This document shows, one piece after another, positions 54,803-64,000 of a stretch of 64,000 nucleotides of DNA. How positions within the stretch are numbered: position 1 is the stretch's first letter; every line of letters begins with the position of its first letter. The notes under the pieces were generated by a model that was given only the letters and a program-made list of their open reading frames with translations, was not told the origin of the DNA and searched no databases. The stretch spans positions 496,001 through 560,000 of the forward strand of contig NC_035929.1 in NCBI RefSeq assembly GCF_000348985.1. The letters run 5' to 3'. Both the position numbers and the translations under genes were made by a program. This DNA is from Huiozyma naganishii CBS 8797 (taxonomy: Eukaryota > Ascomycota > Saccharomycetes > Saccharomycetales > Saccharomycetaceae).

Positions 54803-55452
54803 TTTTTGATACAGTCTGTGGTTAGGACAAGACTAAAATTGAGAAGGCGAACGAAACTTTTCAAGATTAATATGTTTCGTTTGCGATGCTCTTCAAGCTG
54901 TATACATCTCTCTCTTTTGTAACTAGCGATTTGAACATTTTTTTGACATGACGGAAAAACGAAAAATAAAAAAAATTTTCACTTTGCCGTAAATTTCGTG
55001 GGTTTTATTCCTAATTGGGAGATGGTACTTCCTATTGCAGAAATCTGTTACCCTTTAGGGACAGCCCCACGTAACCGTCCCCTTGAGCAGTAAGCCAATG
55101 AGCAATTAGAACGTTAGTAATCAGCGTGGAGAGACCATATCGTCAGCTCATATCCTAGGAAATGGAGTGGGGTGTTACAGCTGGTATTTGTACAGTTCAA
55201 CATGACGCAAGAAGAACAAGAGGAAGGCATAAGTACCAGCAACTGCTACAGAGTTTCCATTACAGTGGGAAATAATTGGCAGCCGGGTAACACTCATGGA
55301 ATTTCTCTGATTTCACATTATTTGTAATTGATGCACACGGGACAAGAATTGTAACGGCAATGTGAGTGAGAACATGTGGCTGTTCCGTTCACATCTACAG
55401 TGACAACACTACAGTCTGTCTCCAATATACATCAGAAAGAATAAACATAACT
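54803..55452. other. RLI1-UBC13 divergent promoter region
   Basis: This 650-bp region contains an RRPE site for RLI1 at 54971-54981 and CCCCT-type stress motifs near 55065-55085 closer to UBC13. No other feature is recognised. Confidence 0.45.
54971..54981 (-). promoter_or_regulatory. RRPE-type site of RLI1
   Basis: On the RLI1 strand the sequence is TGAAAATTTTT followed by more T. No full PAC partner is present; GCGATGC near 54880 is only a partial match. Confidence 0.5.
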
Positions 55453-56117
55453 ATGGCTTCTTTACCAAAGAGAATTATCAAAGTATGTATTTGATTGCGT
55501 GTAAGTTATTGAAGAGGGTGGTGAGAAAACTTGCCGTTTCCCTTATTTAGATAGATACACCCTTTGACGATCTGTTTTCTTCAGGTCCCGCTGTAGAAGA
55601 CCTCGCCTGTTTAATTTCTTTCTTCCTACGAATACTAACTCTCTGCGGCAACCTCCTTGATAATGTTGCACACTGCATACGCCCAAAGGAAACAGAAAGA
55701 TTGATCACGGACCCGGTTCCAGGGATCACTGCTGAGCCACATGACGACAACCTCCGCTATTTTGAAGTTACAGTGGAGGGGCCCGTCGGTTCTCCCTACG
55801 AAAATGGCATCTTTCAACTAGAACTGTACTTGCCAGATGACTACCCAATGGAGGCCCCCAAAGTAAGGTTTCTAACCAAGATATACCATCCAAATATAGA
55901 TAGGCTGGGCAGAATCTGTCTCGACGTACTGAAGACTAACTGGTCCCCAGCACTACAAATAAGAACTGTTCTGTTGTCCATACAAGCTTTGCTCGCGAGC
56001 CCTAATCCTAACGACCCGCTAGCTAACGACGTCGCGGAGGATTGGATCAAAGATGAGGAGGCCGCAAAGCAAACAGCAAAGAAATGGTCTAAACTATACG
56101 CTACGCCTAAGCAATAA
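55453..56117 (+). CDS. UBC13: Ubc13, ubiquitin-conjugating enzyme for K63 chains, one intron
   Basis: Ubc13 forms Lys63-linked ubiquitin chains with Mms2 and Rad5 on PCNA in error-free DNA damage tolerance. Exon 1 is 55453-55482 ([10 protein letters not shown]), the intron is 55483-55688 (206 bases), and exon 2 is 55689-56117. The intron has a GTATGT donor, TACTAAC at 55633-55639, and the first AG after it as acceptor. The joined protein has 152 residues (153 in S. cerevisiae). It shows YHPNID with Asn79 and the catalytic Cys87 in GRICLDVLK. The intron position after codon 10 is, as I recall, the same in S. cerevisiae. Confidence 0.97.
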
Positions 56118-56494
56118 GAAGGAAGAAGAGGGGTCTAGTATCATACCATATAAATACTGTACGTAACAATCATTTCCCCTTTTTGGCATCCTCATCTGAA
56201 CCGCATCAGCGAACGGCTCTTAAACGATTTGCTGACTTTTCGTGTTTTATTTTTCTTTCGGATATTTTTTTTTGTTCACATCTTCGAACGCCTATTACTT
56301 AATAAAGATTTCTGGCTCCACGAGTACATATACCATTCAGCTTTTTTTCCTAACAGATGGATAGTTGACGGCCCGTGGTCTCTTGTGAGGTTTTTCTATT
56401 GCTGATTTATTGCTATTCTGTACCATTTTGCTATATTCTACAGTTGTTCCGCATCCTCACCTGATTTTTTTTATCCAGTGAGCCTGGTAGCGAG
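56118..56494. other. UBC13-DNF2 intergenic region
   Basis: T-rich DNA with the UBC13 terminator and the DNF2 promoter. No named motif is evident. Confidence 0.35.
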
Positions 56495-59400
56495 ATGGAT
56501 CGTAAGAAACCGGACCATACAGATGGGAACGGCACGCCGATGTCCCCGTTTGATGATACGTACAAACTAGAAGCGAACCAGGAATTTGATCTTGGGGCCC
56601 GCGACGATGACTTCAAGTCCGAGTCGATATCGAAGGGCAGCGACGGCTTATTCGAGGAAATGGTCGTTGATTCAACGCAAGACCTCGGGGAGAGGCCGAA
56701 TGACGTGGTAGGGTCCTCTGACGGCTCGTTAAAGAAATCTGCCCATCGAACTAGGAAACTGAAGCGCGAGAAAGCCTTCAGGCAAATGAGAGACAACTTT
56801 AAAGACGCCATTGACGAATTCAAGGACAAAAAAGAATCGGATGATCTCAACGAAAGAGACCGGTCAGAGGAGTATAGGACCGTTTATTTTAACATACCGT
56901 TGCCTCAGGATATGGTTGATGAGGATGGGGAAGCCATCGTGAAGTACCCAAGGAATAAAATCAGAACAACGAAGTATACCCCTATTAGTTTCTTCCCCAA
57001 AAACATCTTCCTACAGTTTAACAACTTCGCAAACATTTACTTTTTGATTCTGTGTATCCTCGGTGCGTTTCAAATCTTTGGTGTGTCTAACCCGGGACTA
57101 GCCGCTGTACCACTGATTGTTATTGTCATTTTGACGTCGATCAAAGATGGGTTCGAGGACTCGAGAAGAACTTTGCTGGATATGGAAGTGAACAACACGA
57201 AAACGCATATTTTGACCGGTGTGGAGAATTCTAATGTCCCATTTGATAAAGTGTCTATGTGGAGAAAGTTCAAGAAGACCAATACAAAAATACTGATGAG
57301 GGTGTTCCAATATTTTGGCGAGCACTTCACCAGTGCTGGTAAGGAGGCGCGCCAACATAGACTACAACAAAAGAAAAAATTCAAAAGAGCTGGGACCGCC
57401 CTGCCAAGGTCCTCGTTGGACAGTATGCAAAGCATCAGAATGTCTGGTGATTATTTACGTCCGTCGTTGGATCCACAGATTGATAACCAGTGGAAACAGG
57501 AAAACACAGGTGCCAATTTGGTCAACACAAATCTACCCGTCAACGAGGACTCCAAATTCAAAAAGAACTATTGGAAAAATGTCAGGGTCGGGGATATCAT
57601 CCGTATCCACAACAATGAAGAAATCCCAGCTGATATTATTTTGCTCTCCACTTCAGATGAGGATGGCGTCTGCTGTATTGAAACAAAAAACTTGGATGGG
57701 GAGACAAATCTGAAAATTCGTCAAGCTTTGAAATGTACCTCCAACATTAGATCACCCCGGAATATAGCCAGAACCAATTTCTGGGTTGAAAGTGAGGGAC
57801 CTCATGCCAACCTGTTCAACTATCAGGGGAATTTCAAATGGCTTGATCCAACTGACCGTGCCACTAAGAACGAGCCTGTGTCTATTAATAACGTCCTACT
57901 TCGTGGTTGCACACTCAGAAACACGAAATGGGCGATGGGTATGGCCATATTTACAGGGGACGACACCAAAATAATGCTGAACTCTGGCGTGACACCAACC
58001 AAAAAATCGCGGATTTCGAGAGAACTAAATCTTTCAGTTTTGATTAACTTTATCGTACTTTTTGTGCTTTGTTTGATTGCAGCCATTGTCAACAGTGTTT
58101 ATTATCATCGAAAACCGAAATCGAGAGACTTTTTCGAGTTCGGGACCATTGCAAAGACTCCAACACTGAATGGGTTTGTTTCTTTCTGGGTTGCCTTGAT
58201 TCTATATCAATCGTTGGTGCCTATCTCCTTGTACATTTCTGTTGAGATTATCAAAACCTGCCAAGCCATTTTCATTTACCTGGACGTAATGCTGTACTAC
58301 GAGAAGCTTGACTATCCTTGCACTGCAAAGACGTGGAGTATTTCTGATGATTTAGGGCAGGTAGAGTACATCTTTTCGGACAAAACAGGTACATTAACAC
58401 AAAATGTTATGGAGTTTAAAAAGTGTACTGTCAATGGGGTCTCGTATGGTAGGGCATATACTGAGGCTTTAGCTGGCTTAAGAAAAAGACAAGGTATTGA
58501 TGTAGATGCAGAAGCTAAAATTGAAAGAAGGGAGATTGCTCACGACAGAGAAGTAATGATTGACGAGCTGAGTAAGATATCTGATAACTCGCAATTTTAT
58601 CCTGATGAATTGACTTTCATCTCGAAGGAATTTGCCTACGATATTCAAGGTACAAATGGCGCTATTCAACAAAAATGTTGCGAACATTTTATGCTGGCCT
58701 TAGCACTCTGTCACACTGCATTGGTAGAACATGACCCTAAAGACAGAAACAGACTTGAAATCAAGGCACAGTCACCTGATGAGGCTGCTTTGGTCACCAC
58801 TGCAAGAGATGTTGGTTTTGGTTTTGTTGGGAAAACCAAAACAGGATTGATCGTGGAAATGCAAGGTGTTCAAAAAGAGTTTGAGCTCTTGAACATCTTA
58901 GATTTCAATTCGACGAGAAAAAGAATGAGCTGTATCATCAAAATTCCGCCAAAAACTCCAGATGGGAATCCTTCTGCCCTGTTGATTTGTAAAGGTGCCG
59001 ATACAGTGATATATTCGAGACTAAGCCGCAAAAGCGGTGTGAATGACGAAACAGTTCTGGAAAAGACAGCATTGCATCTAGAACAGTATGCCACCGAAGG
59101 GTTGAGAACCTTGTGTGTAGCTCAAAGAGAATTTGACTGGGCGACGTACGAGGCTTGGAATGAAAAATACAATGTTGCAGCCGCTGCTTTGTCTCACAGA
59201 GAGGAGGAGTTAGAGGCGGTTTACGAGCTCATTGAAAAGGACATGGTTTTACTTGGTGGTACTGCAATTGAGGATAAGTTGCAGGATGGTGTTCCAAACT
59301 CCATTGCTATGTTAGGTAATGCTGGTATAAAGTTATGGGTTTTAACTGGTGACAAAGTCGAGACAGCCATCAATATTGGGTTTTCCTGTAACCTGCTTAA

Positions 59401-61054
59401 CTCCGAAATGCAACTTCTAGTCATTAAATCAGATGGGGAGGATGTAGCACATTATGGTAGTACGCCTCAAGAAATTGTTTCTAATTTATTGACAGATTAT
59501 TTGCGCGATAATTTTGGTTTGCAAGGTACTGAAGAAGAGATCAATCACGCAAAGAACGAACACAGCGTCCCTAAAGGTGAATTTGCCGTCATTATCGATG
59601 GTGAAGCTTTAAAAATCGCCTTAGCAAATGATGAGGACAGGAGGAAATTCTTGCTGCTCTGCAAAAATTGTAAATCTGTGCTTTGTTGTAGAGTCTCTCC
59701 GGCTCAAAAAGCTGCTGTGGTCAAACTGGTTAAGAACACATTGGATGTTATGACATTGGCCATTGGAGATGGTTCGAACGACGTAGCTATGATTCAGGCA
59801 GCCGATGTTGGTGTTGGTATCGCTGGTGAGGAAGGGCGCCAAGCAGTCATGTGTTCTGATTTTGCAATTGGTCAGTTCAGATATTTGACGAGGTTGTTAC
59901 TGGTGCACGGAAGATGGTGTTATAAAAGATTAGCCGAGATGATTCCTCAATTCTTCTACAAAAATGTTATTTTCACTTTTGCCTTGTTCTGGAACGGTGT
60001 CCACAACAATTATGACGGTTCTTACCTGTTCGAGTTCACTTACTTGACTTTCTACAACTTAGCGTTTACCTCCATTCCTGTTATTATCATGGGTGTGTTA
60101 GATCAAGATGTCAGTGCCAAAATAGCTATGGCGGTTCCAGAACTCTACAGATCCGGAATTCTGCGACTGGACTGGAATCAAGGCCGGTTCGTGTGGTACA
60201 TGCTTGATGGTCTTTATCAATCTGTGATATGCTACTTCTTTCCCTACCTGCTCTACCGTAAAAATAACATTGTTACGAAGAACGGGCTTGGGCTAGACCA
60301 TAGATTCTACGTCGGGATACCTGTCGCTGGTATCTGTGTTATTGCTGCTAACTGTTACCTGCTAATGGAACAGCGCAGATGGGATTGCTTTAGTTGTTTC
60401 TTCATTTTCCTCTCTGTTGTCATCTACTTTGGATGGACGGGTATTTGGTCCAGTTCGTTGAACAGTTTTGAATTCTTCAAGAGCGCGTCGCGTGTGTTCG
60501 ACACGCCCGCATATTGGGCCGTCATCGCTGTGGGTTCGTTTTTCTGTTTACTCCCAAGGTTCACCTACGACTGTGTCCAAAAGATGTTGTATCCCAGCGA
60601 CGTTGACATCATCAGAGAGATGTGGAGTTCAGGGATGTTCGACCGGTACCCTGAAAACTACGATCCATCAGATCCGGACCAAGAAAAGTTGGAGGCTGTG
60701 TATTCCACTCCATTTGGGGATACCAGCTACGGCCACATCGACATTGCATCATCGTCAAACAATCCTTCTACAAGTGTTGTCGACGAGGAGTACGCCATGG
60801 GGAATATACCTTCGCACAAAGAAGGTCGTCTAGACAAGGGAAGTGAGAATAGGATGAATGTAGGTGGGCCGCAGTTCAGAAAGAGCATCAACGGCAATAT
60901 GGATGCAGGATGGTCAGCGATCCGAACGTCGCTCGATCGGACCAGGAACGACATGCTTGCCTCCAGAGAACTCGACACCAGATTTTCGGTCGAGCGTGCA
61001 AGGGTGTCCCTGGACCTGCCCGGTCTCACCAAAGCAGAGACACTACTAAAGTAA
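56495..61054 (+). CDS. DNF2: P4-type ATPase, phospholipid flippase (Dnf1/Dnf2)
   Basis: Dnf1/Dnf2 flip phosphatidylcholine, phosphatidylethanolamine and lyso-lipids to the cytosolic leaflet of the plasma membrane, with the partner Lem3. The 1519-residue product (1571 and 1612 in S. cerevisiae) has a long acidic N-terminus and PISFFPKNIFLQFNNFANIYFL at the first spans. The actuator motif DGETN is near 408-412. The phosphorylation site is DKTGT, with Asp629. SPDEAAL lies in the nucleotide domain, then the hinge GDGSNDVAMI and ten membrane spans in all. The C-terminal cytosolic tail contains DIVREM-like DIIREMW and basic-Ser patches. The neighbour UBC13 points to the DNF2 (YDR093W) position, but only one copy can be seen here. 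Confidence 0.95.
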   Translation: MDRKKPDHTDGNGTPMSPFDDTYKLEANQEFDLGARDDDFKSESISKGSDGLFEEMVVDSTQDLGERPNDVVGSSDGSLKKSAHRTRKLKREKAFRQMRDNFKDAIDEFKDKKESDDLNERDRSEEYRTVYFNIPLPQDMVDEDGEAIVKYPRNKIRTTKYTPISFFPKNIFLQFNNFANIYFLILCILGAFQIFGVSNPGLAAVPLIVIVILTSIKDGFEDSRRTLLDMEVNNTKTHILTGVENSNVPFDKVSMWRKFKKTNTKILMRVFQYFGEHFTSAGKEARQHRLQQKKKFKRAGTALPRSSLDSMQSIRMSGDYLRPSLDPQIDNQWKQENTGANLVNTNLPVNEDSKFKKNYWKNVRVGDIIRIHNNEEIPADIILLSTSDEDGVCCIETKNLDGETNLKIRQALKCTSNIRSPRNIARTNFWVESEGPHANLFNYQGNFKWLDPTDRATKNEPVSINNVLLRGCTLRNTKWAMGMAIFTGDDTKIMLNSGVTPTKKSRISRELNLSVLINFIVLFVLCLIAAIVNSVYYHRKPKSRDFFEFGTIAKTPTLNGFVSFWVALILYQSLVPISLYISVEIIKTCQAIFIYLDVMLYYEKLDYPCTAKTWSISDDLGQVEYIFSDKTGTLTQNVMEFKKCTVNGVSYGRAYTEALAGLRKRQGIDVDAEAKIERREIAHDREVMIDELSKISDNSQFYPDELTFISKEFAYDIQGTNGAIQQKCCEHFMLALALCHTALVEHDPKDRNRLEIKAQSPDEAALVTTARDVGFGFVGKTKTGLIVEMQGVQKEFELLNILDFNSTRKRMSCIIKIPPKTPDGNPSALLICKGADTVIYSRLSRKSGVNDETVLEKTALHLEQYATEGLRTLCVAQREFDWATYEAWNEKYNVAAAALSHREEELEAVYELIEKDMVLLGGTAIEDKLQDGVPNSIAMLGNAGIKLWVLTGDKVETAINIGFSCNLLNSEMQLLVIKSDGEDVAHYGSTPQEIVSNLLTDYLRDNFGLQGTEEEINHAKNEHSVPKGEFAVIIDGEALKIALANDEDRRKFLLLCKNCKSVLCCRVSPAQKAAVVKLVKNTLDVMTLAIGDGSNDVAMIQAADVGVGIAGEEGRQAVMCSDFAIGQFRYLTRLLLVHGRWCYKRLAEMIPQFFYKNVIFTFALFWNGVHNNYDGSYLFEFTYLTFYNLAFTSIPVIIMGVLDQDVSAKIAMAVPELYRSGILRLDWNQGRFVWYMLDGLYQSVICYFFPYLLYRKNNIVTKNGLGLDHRFYVGIPVAGICVIAANCYLLMEQRRWDCFSCFFIFLSVVIYFGWTGIWSSSLNSFEFFKSASRVFDTPAYWAVIAVGSFFCLLPRFTYDCVQKMLYPSDVDIIREMWSSGMFDRYPENYDPSDPDQEKLEAVYSTPFGDTSYGHIDIASSSNNPSTSVVDEEYAMGNIPSHKEGRLDKGSENRMNVGGPQFRKSINGNMDAGWSAIRTSLDRTRNDMLASRELDTRFSVERARVSLDLPGLTKAETLLK

Positions 61055-61626
61055 GACCATCGTGATTGTCACAACTACAATTGGTCTGAGATAACGCCTT
61101 TTGCATAGAAGCGCATTATTGTGTTTTGTTTACGTTTATACTATTATATATATATATATATATGTATAATTATATTGTCATTTTTTGTTATTGGAATTTA
61201 CTAGTACACACAGATTTAAGTCCCATGGGCAGGACGCAATTAGGAGACTATTGGTTTGCTGAAAAGGTAGCTTCGATTATCGCAACCGTTTCCCGGTGTG
61301 TCTCTGTTAGCTGTGTGATTTGACTGAAGGAAAAGACATCAAAAAAAGAAAAGGAAAAAAAAGAGATTGTGGTTTATTTTTAATTCATGGAAATTTAAAG
61401 AGGAGCCGACCGGGAGCAGTAAAAAACTGTTAGAAATATCGTTGAAACTTGACCAGAACGTAGAGCACACTAGCGCGCGCTATATACTATTGCTGACCTC
61501 AGGTGTGTAAGAGGGCCCACTGGTGTCTCTGTGAGCTTTTTTACTTTTTTTTGCATACTCTGAAGAAAGAGCGGGGGAGAAACAACAGCGACATTTGCTG
61601 CACCGGAGAAGGAAAATTGTTTTGTG
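61055..61626. other. DNF2-BCK2 intergenic region
   Basis: Contains a TA dinucleotide run (61145-61163), an A/G-rich stretch (about 61333-61365), and a short CG alternation GCGCGCGC near 61472. Probably terminator followed by the promoter of the next gene. Confidence 0.4.
61145..61163. repeat. TA dinucleotide microsatellite
   Basis: Nineteen bases of uninterrupted alternating T and A lie about 90 bp after the DNF2 stop codon. It may act as a yeast efficiency element for 3' end formation (TATATA) and is likely length-variable. Confidence 0.85.
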
Positions 61627-63849
61627 ATGCGACCACCAATGGCCGACGGTACAGAAACGCTTGACAGTCTATCTCGATCAATAAACCTGGGGTCATGTGT
61701 ACCCTCGACGAAGGGGAAGTGGAAACTGCCGTACTACTCGAGGAAGAAGTCTATTTCTCAAGGTGGAGAAACTCCGAAAGTTGAAAATGACCAGGGTCAA
61801 ATTTTTCTTACAGACAAGAATGATGAATTGGGGGGTACCACTCCTAATGCAGATATGGCTGCTAAGAACGGGGCCTTTGGTCATAAGAAACAGGAAAATA
61901 ATAGGGTGTTTGTCAACTATACGCTGCACGAGAAAAAGAAAGGTGAGAAGGGCAAGCATTCGAAAAAGGGCATCATCAAAAAGATGCTGGGGTCTATACT
62001 GGAGCCATCTGCGATGCTGACTCCACCACCGGTGCAACCCTATTACGTCGAGGCAGTGCCTCAACAGCAGCAAACACCTGTAATGTCCGCGTCGGTAAAG
62101 TCCACACCTGATGAATCACAGCCGGAGCAGCTTATCTCAAAGAGTCAATCGGTCAGTGACATGCCAGCAACTTATACATTCAAGACCGAGAATTCAAACG
62201 ATCCGCCAACTTTCATATATTCCACAAATTACAACAACTTTAATAATCAGAGGCAAGGGTTTTACAAGATTCAAGAGAGGTCGAACAGTAGTATGGAAAT
62301 GGTACCTATAACGCAAAACAACTTCCAGCATCATAACACTAATAGTAGCAGTAGTAATAGTACTGATAAAGGTGGTAACTCTAACAGGATGAAATTCCCC
62401 AAACAGAAGCCAGCAAACAACAACACTGGTATGACTTCCGTATTTGAGGGCACGCCGACGAGGAAACTTGCGGACTCGAGACCGGAGCCGCAGTTCATGA
62501 CCAACGATGCAAGTCTGGAGTTCAATACCCTAGTTGCGAGGCGAGACCAGAAGGAGAAACTACGGTCCGTGTCCTCTGCCTCATCAACGACCGGTAGGAT
62601 CCCACAGTCGATGCACTATCCGATGAAGCACGTTGCTTCAAAACGAAACCATTCGGTGAGTTCTGCACTGTACACGAGCAAGAGTCACAACAGGTCTACG
62701 CCGAACATTGTAAATGCGTCACCGACGCGAATGAAGTCCAACACGCATGGGGCCAACAGTGTCTCTGGTAAGCCGGCCATGTACAGAGTTGGCAAAAGTA
62801 ACAGGGACTCTGTCCACTCTATGAGTGCAGCGAACTCGTTTATCGATTTGAACACGAGTCCCTTTGGGAACGAGACATACTTGGACACGAGTCTGCCCAG
62901 CTGCGAGGATGCCGACCACGGTACGTTTGCCAATGGCCACAATGGAAGTGAGATAGGTCTTGATGCTTTGAATTACAACAACAGCAACAACAACAACAAC
63001 AATGGGAGTTTCGTGAATGTCTCCGGTGGTAGTCTTGCTGGATATTACAATCAGGTAACGCCAAATGACTCGACGGTAGCACACACTTTCAACACACCTA
63101 ATTTGCTACGAGCCGAGGAACCGTTGATGAATCTGAACGAGGGTGAGCCCCTGCATAAAAGGGTCTCCTCGAACATTTCGTCATCACCTGATGGTCCGAC
63201 GGATGCTCCACTGGCCTTCACCGACCGTGGGGGGTCGACATATCCAGGGTGGTCCCTGGGGGAGCTGGACAATGGATTTATAGACACGCTTCGAGACCCG
63301 TTCGACGGAGACGCACTGATGCGTGGGGTGCCCCCCGTGCTCCCTGCCGTTTCCGCTGAACCAACAAACAGGGCAGGATTACAAATCTCACCTACGAGTG
63401 TTCGACAGAACGGTGTAGGCATCAGTCCGTCATCGCAAGCGACACCTACCACTACAGAGGCAACGGGGGCAACCGTTGTTGGGGGCATCGATGCCGTGGA
63501 GGCCATTGACTTGGAACAGTTACTGGCGAGTGATACCCTGGGGACCATAATGCTGAACAACCCACCACCGCATGAGGAGTACTTCGCCGCATTAGCACAG
63601 GACAACGAATACACGAACGATACAGTGACAAACCTCCGGCGCGGCAAGACGCCGACGCACAGACAATCGCGTAACGCTGACGCTGCTGCGACGCTGAAGC
63701 ACCCGACCACCACTGCCCCGCATCACCACCACCAGCAGCCGCAGCAAGCGCAGTTCGTCATCCAGACACCGACTATGATGATGGTCAACCGCGGAATTAA
63801 CGGCGGCCGGAGCGGTGCGGGGTCCGGACCGGCTGCCCGTGCGAAGTGA
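61627..63849 (+). CDS. BCK2: Probable Bck2, G1/S cell-cycle activator
   Basis: From the ATG at 61627 (the codon before is GTG) the product has 740 residues, mostly low complexity. It has Ser-, Asn- and Thr-rich stretches, short Asn runs (NNSNNNNNNGS near 450), Gln runs, and a basic KKGEKGKHSKKGIIKKM segment (about 100-117). The conserved-looking start contains SLSRSINLGSCVPSTKGKWKLPYYSRKK. No catalytic domain is visible. S. cerevisiae Bck2 (851 residues, YER167W) is a Ser/Thr-rich protein that activates G1 cyclin genes independently of Cln3 and lies next to DNF1 in the same orientation. The call therefore rests on order and composition more than on sequence motifs. Confidence 0.6.
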   Translation: MRPPMADGTETLDSLSRSINLGSCVPSTKGKWKLPYYSRKKSISQGGETPKVENDQGQIFLTDKNDELGGTTPNADMAAKNGAFGHKKQENNRVFVNYTLHEKKKGEKGKHSKKGIIKKMLGSILEPSAMLTPPPVQPYYVEAVPQQQQTPVMSASVKSTPDESQPEQLISKSQSVSDMPATYTFKTENSNDPPTFIYSTNYNNFNNQRQGFYKIQERSNSSMEMVPITQNNFQHHNTNSSSSNSTDKGGNSNRMKFPKQKPANNNTGMTSVFEGTPTRKLADSRPEPQFMTNDASLEFNTLVARRDQKEKLRSVSSASSTTGRIPQSMHYPMKHVASKRNHSVSSALYTSKSHNRSTPNIVNASPTRMKSNTHGANSVSGKPAMYRVGKSNRDSVHSMSAANSFIDLNTSPFGNETYLDTSLPSCEDADHGTFANGHNGSEIGLDALNYNNSNNNNNNGSFVNVSGGSLAGYYNQVTPNDSTVAHTFNTPNLLRAEEPLMNLNEGEPLHKRVSSNISSSPDGPTDAPLAFTDRGGSTYPGWSLGELDNGFIDTLRDPFDGDALMRGVPPVLPAVSAEPTNRAGLQISPTSVRQNGVGISPSSQATPTTTEATGATVVGGIDAVEAIDLEQLLASDTLGTIMLNNPPPHEEYFAALAQDNEYTNDTVTNLRRGKTPTHRQSRNADAAATLKHPTTTAPHHHHQQPQQAQFVIQTPTMMMVNRGINGGRSGAGSGPAARAK

Positions 63850-64000
63850 CGCGGCCACGGCAACCGCCGCCGCAGCAGTACCGGACTTCTTTTTTAGGGG
63901 GGGCCGTGTGTCCGCGTTCCATTACCTGCTGCCGCGGGGGGGTCCTACCCAAACAGGAAATTTTTGAAGGCACTGGAAGCCCTTTTTCGTTTCTCCCGCT
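63850..64000. other. 3' flank of the last gene
   Basis: GC-rich with G runs of six to seven near 63899 and 63935. No feature is recognised before the window ends. Confidence 0.3.

Noticed and set aside
61693..63858. Minus-strand and alternative-frame ORFs across the last gene
   Set aside because: They have no domain features and mirror a low-complexity coding sequence.
1..64000. CRISPR arrays, bacterial operons, prophage or plasmid origins
   Set aside because: The DNA is clearly yeast nuclear and no regularly spaced direct repeats were seen.

Overview
The window is nuclear DNA from a budding yeast of the family Saccharomycetaceae. Evidence: compact, mostly intronless genes whose products match Saccharomyces cerevisiae proteins along their whole length; yeast-type introns with exact TACTAAC branch points (RPL2, UBC13 and a probable 5'-UTR intron of RPL29); a proline tRNA with an intron after base 37; and yeast regulatory sites (alpha2-Mcm1 operator, Gcn4, PAC/RRPE, URS1). 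About 32 protein genes are recognisable, plus one partial gene at the left edge and one broken gene.

Layout. 1-14.8 kb: CBP4 (partial), DUT1, TIM44, RPB3, HIS6, RPL29, RPL2, VID28, SNL1, BAR1, SQT1. 14.8-20.8 kb: a 6 kb gene-poor stretch holding a GATA zinc-finger gene broken by two in-frame stops, an inverted-repeat structure, an exact URS1 site beside a short ORF, diverged repeats and tRNA-Pro(UGG). 20.8-39.1 kb: DSN1, an unrecognised 134-codon ORF, ULP2, SSM4/DOA10, a tiny CDC26, EMC5, BCY1, YKE4, CAP2, CKA1, CST6. 39.9-64 kb: STN1, RRP8, TVP23, AFR1, SSS1, RRP1, SLU7, VTC5, ILT1, RLI1, UBC13, DNF2 and probably BCK2.

The right third follows S. cerevisiae chromosome IV (YDR082 to YDR093) gene for gene and lacks the sister-track genes (YER157-YER165). 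That suggests a species descended from the yeast whole-genome duplication. The left part mixes genes now on S. cerevisiae chromosomes IX and VI (e.g. CDC26 and RPL29 among YIL genes), as expected for differential loss of duplicates. A Kazachstania-like species is possible but not shown. These synteny statements rest on remembered gene order.

Base composition is patchy. DUT1-TIM44 and YKE4-CAP2-CKA1 are GC-rich, VID28-BAR1-SQT1 AT-rich. Genes are individually transcribed, as usual in yeast, but shared themes appear: ribosome production (RPL29, RPL2, SQT1, RRP8, RRP1, RLI1, several with PAC/RRPE sites), protein degradation (VID28, ULP2, SSM4, CDC26, UBC13), membrane and secretory functions (SSS1, EMC5, TVP23, DNF2, ILT1, YKE4), and mating (BAR1, AFR1). 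No operon, CRISPR or plainly novel multi-gene system is present. The least explained DNA is 14.8-20.3 kb and the ORF at 22.7 kb.
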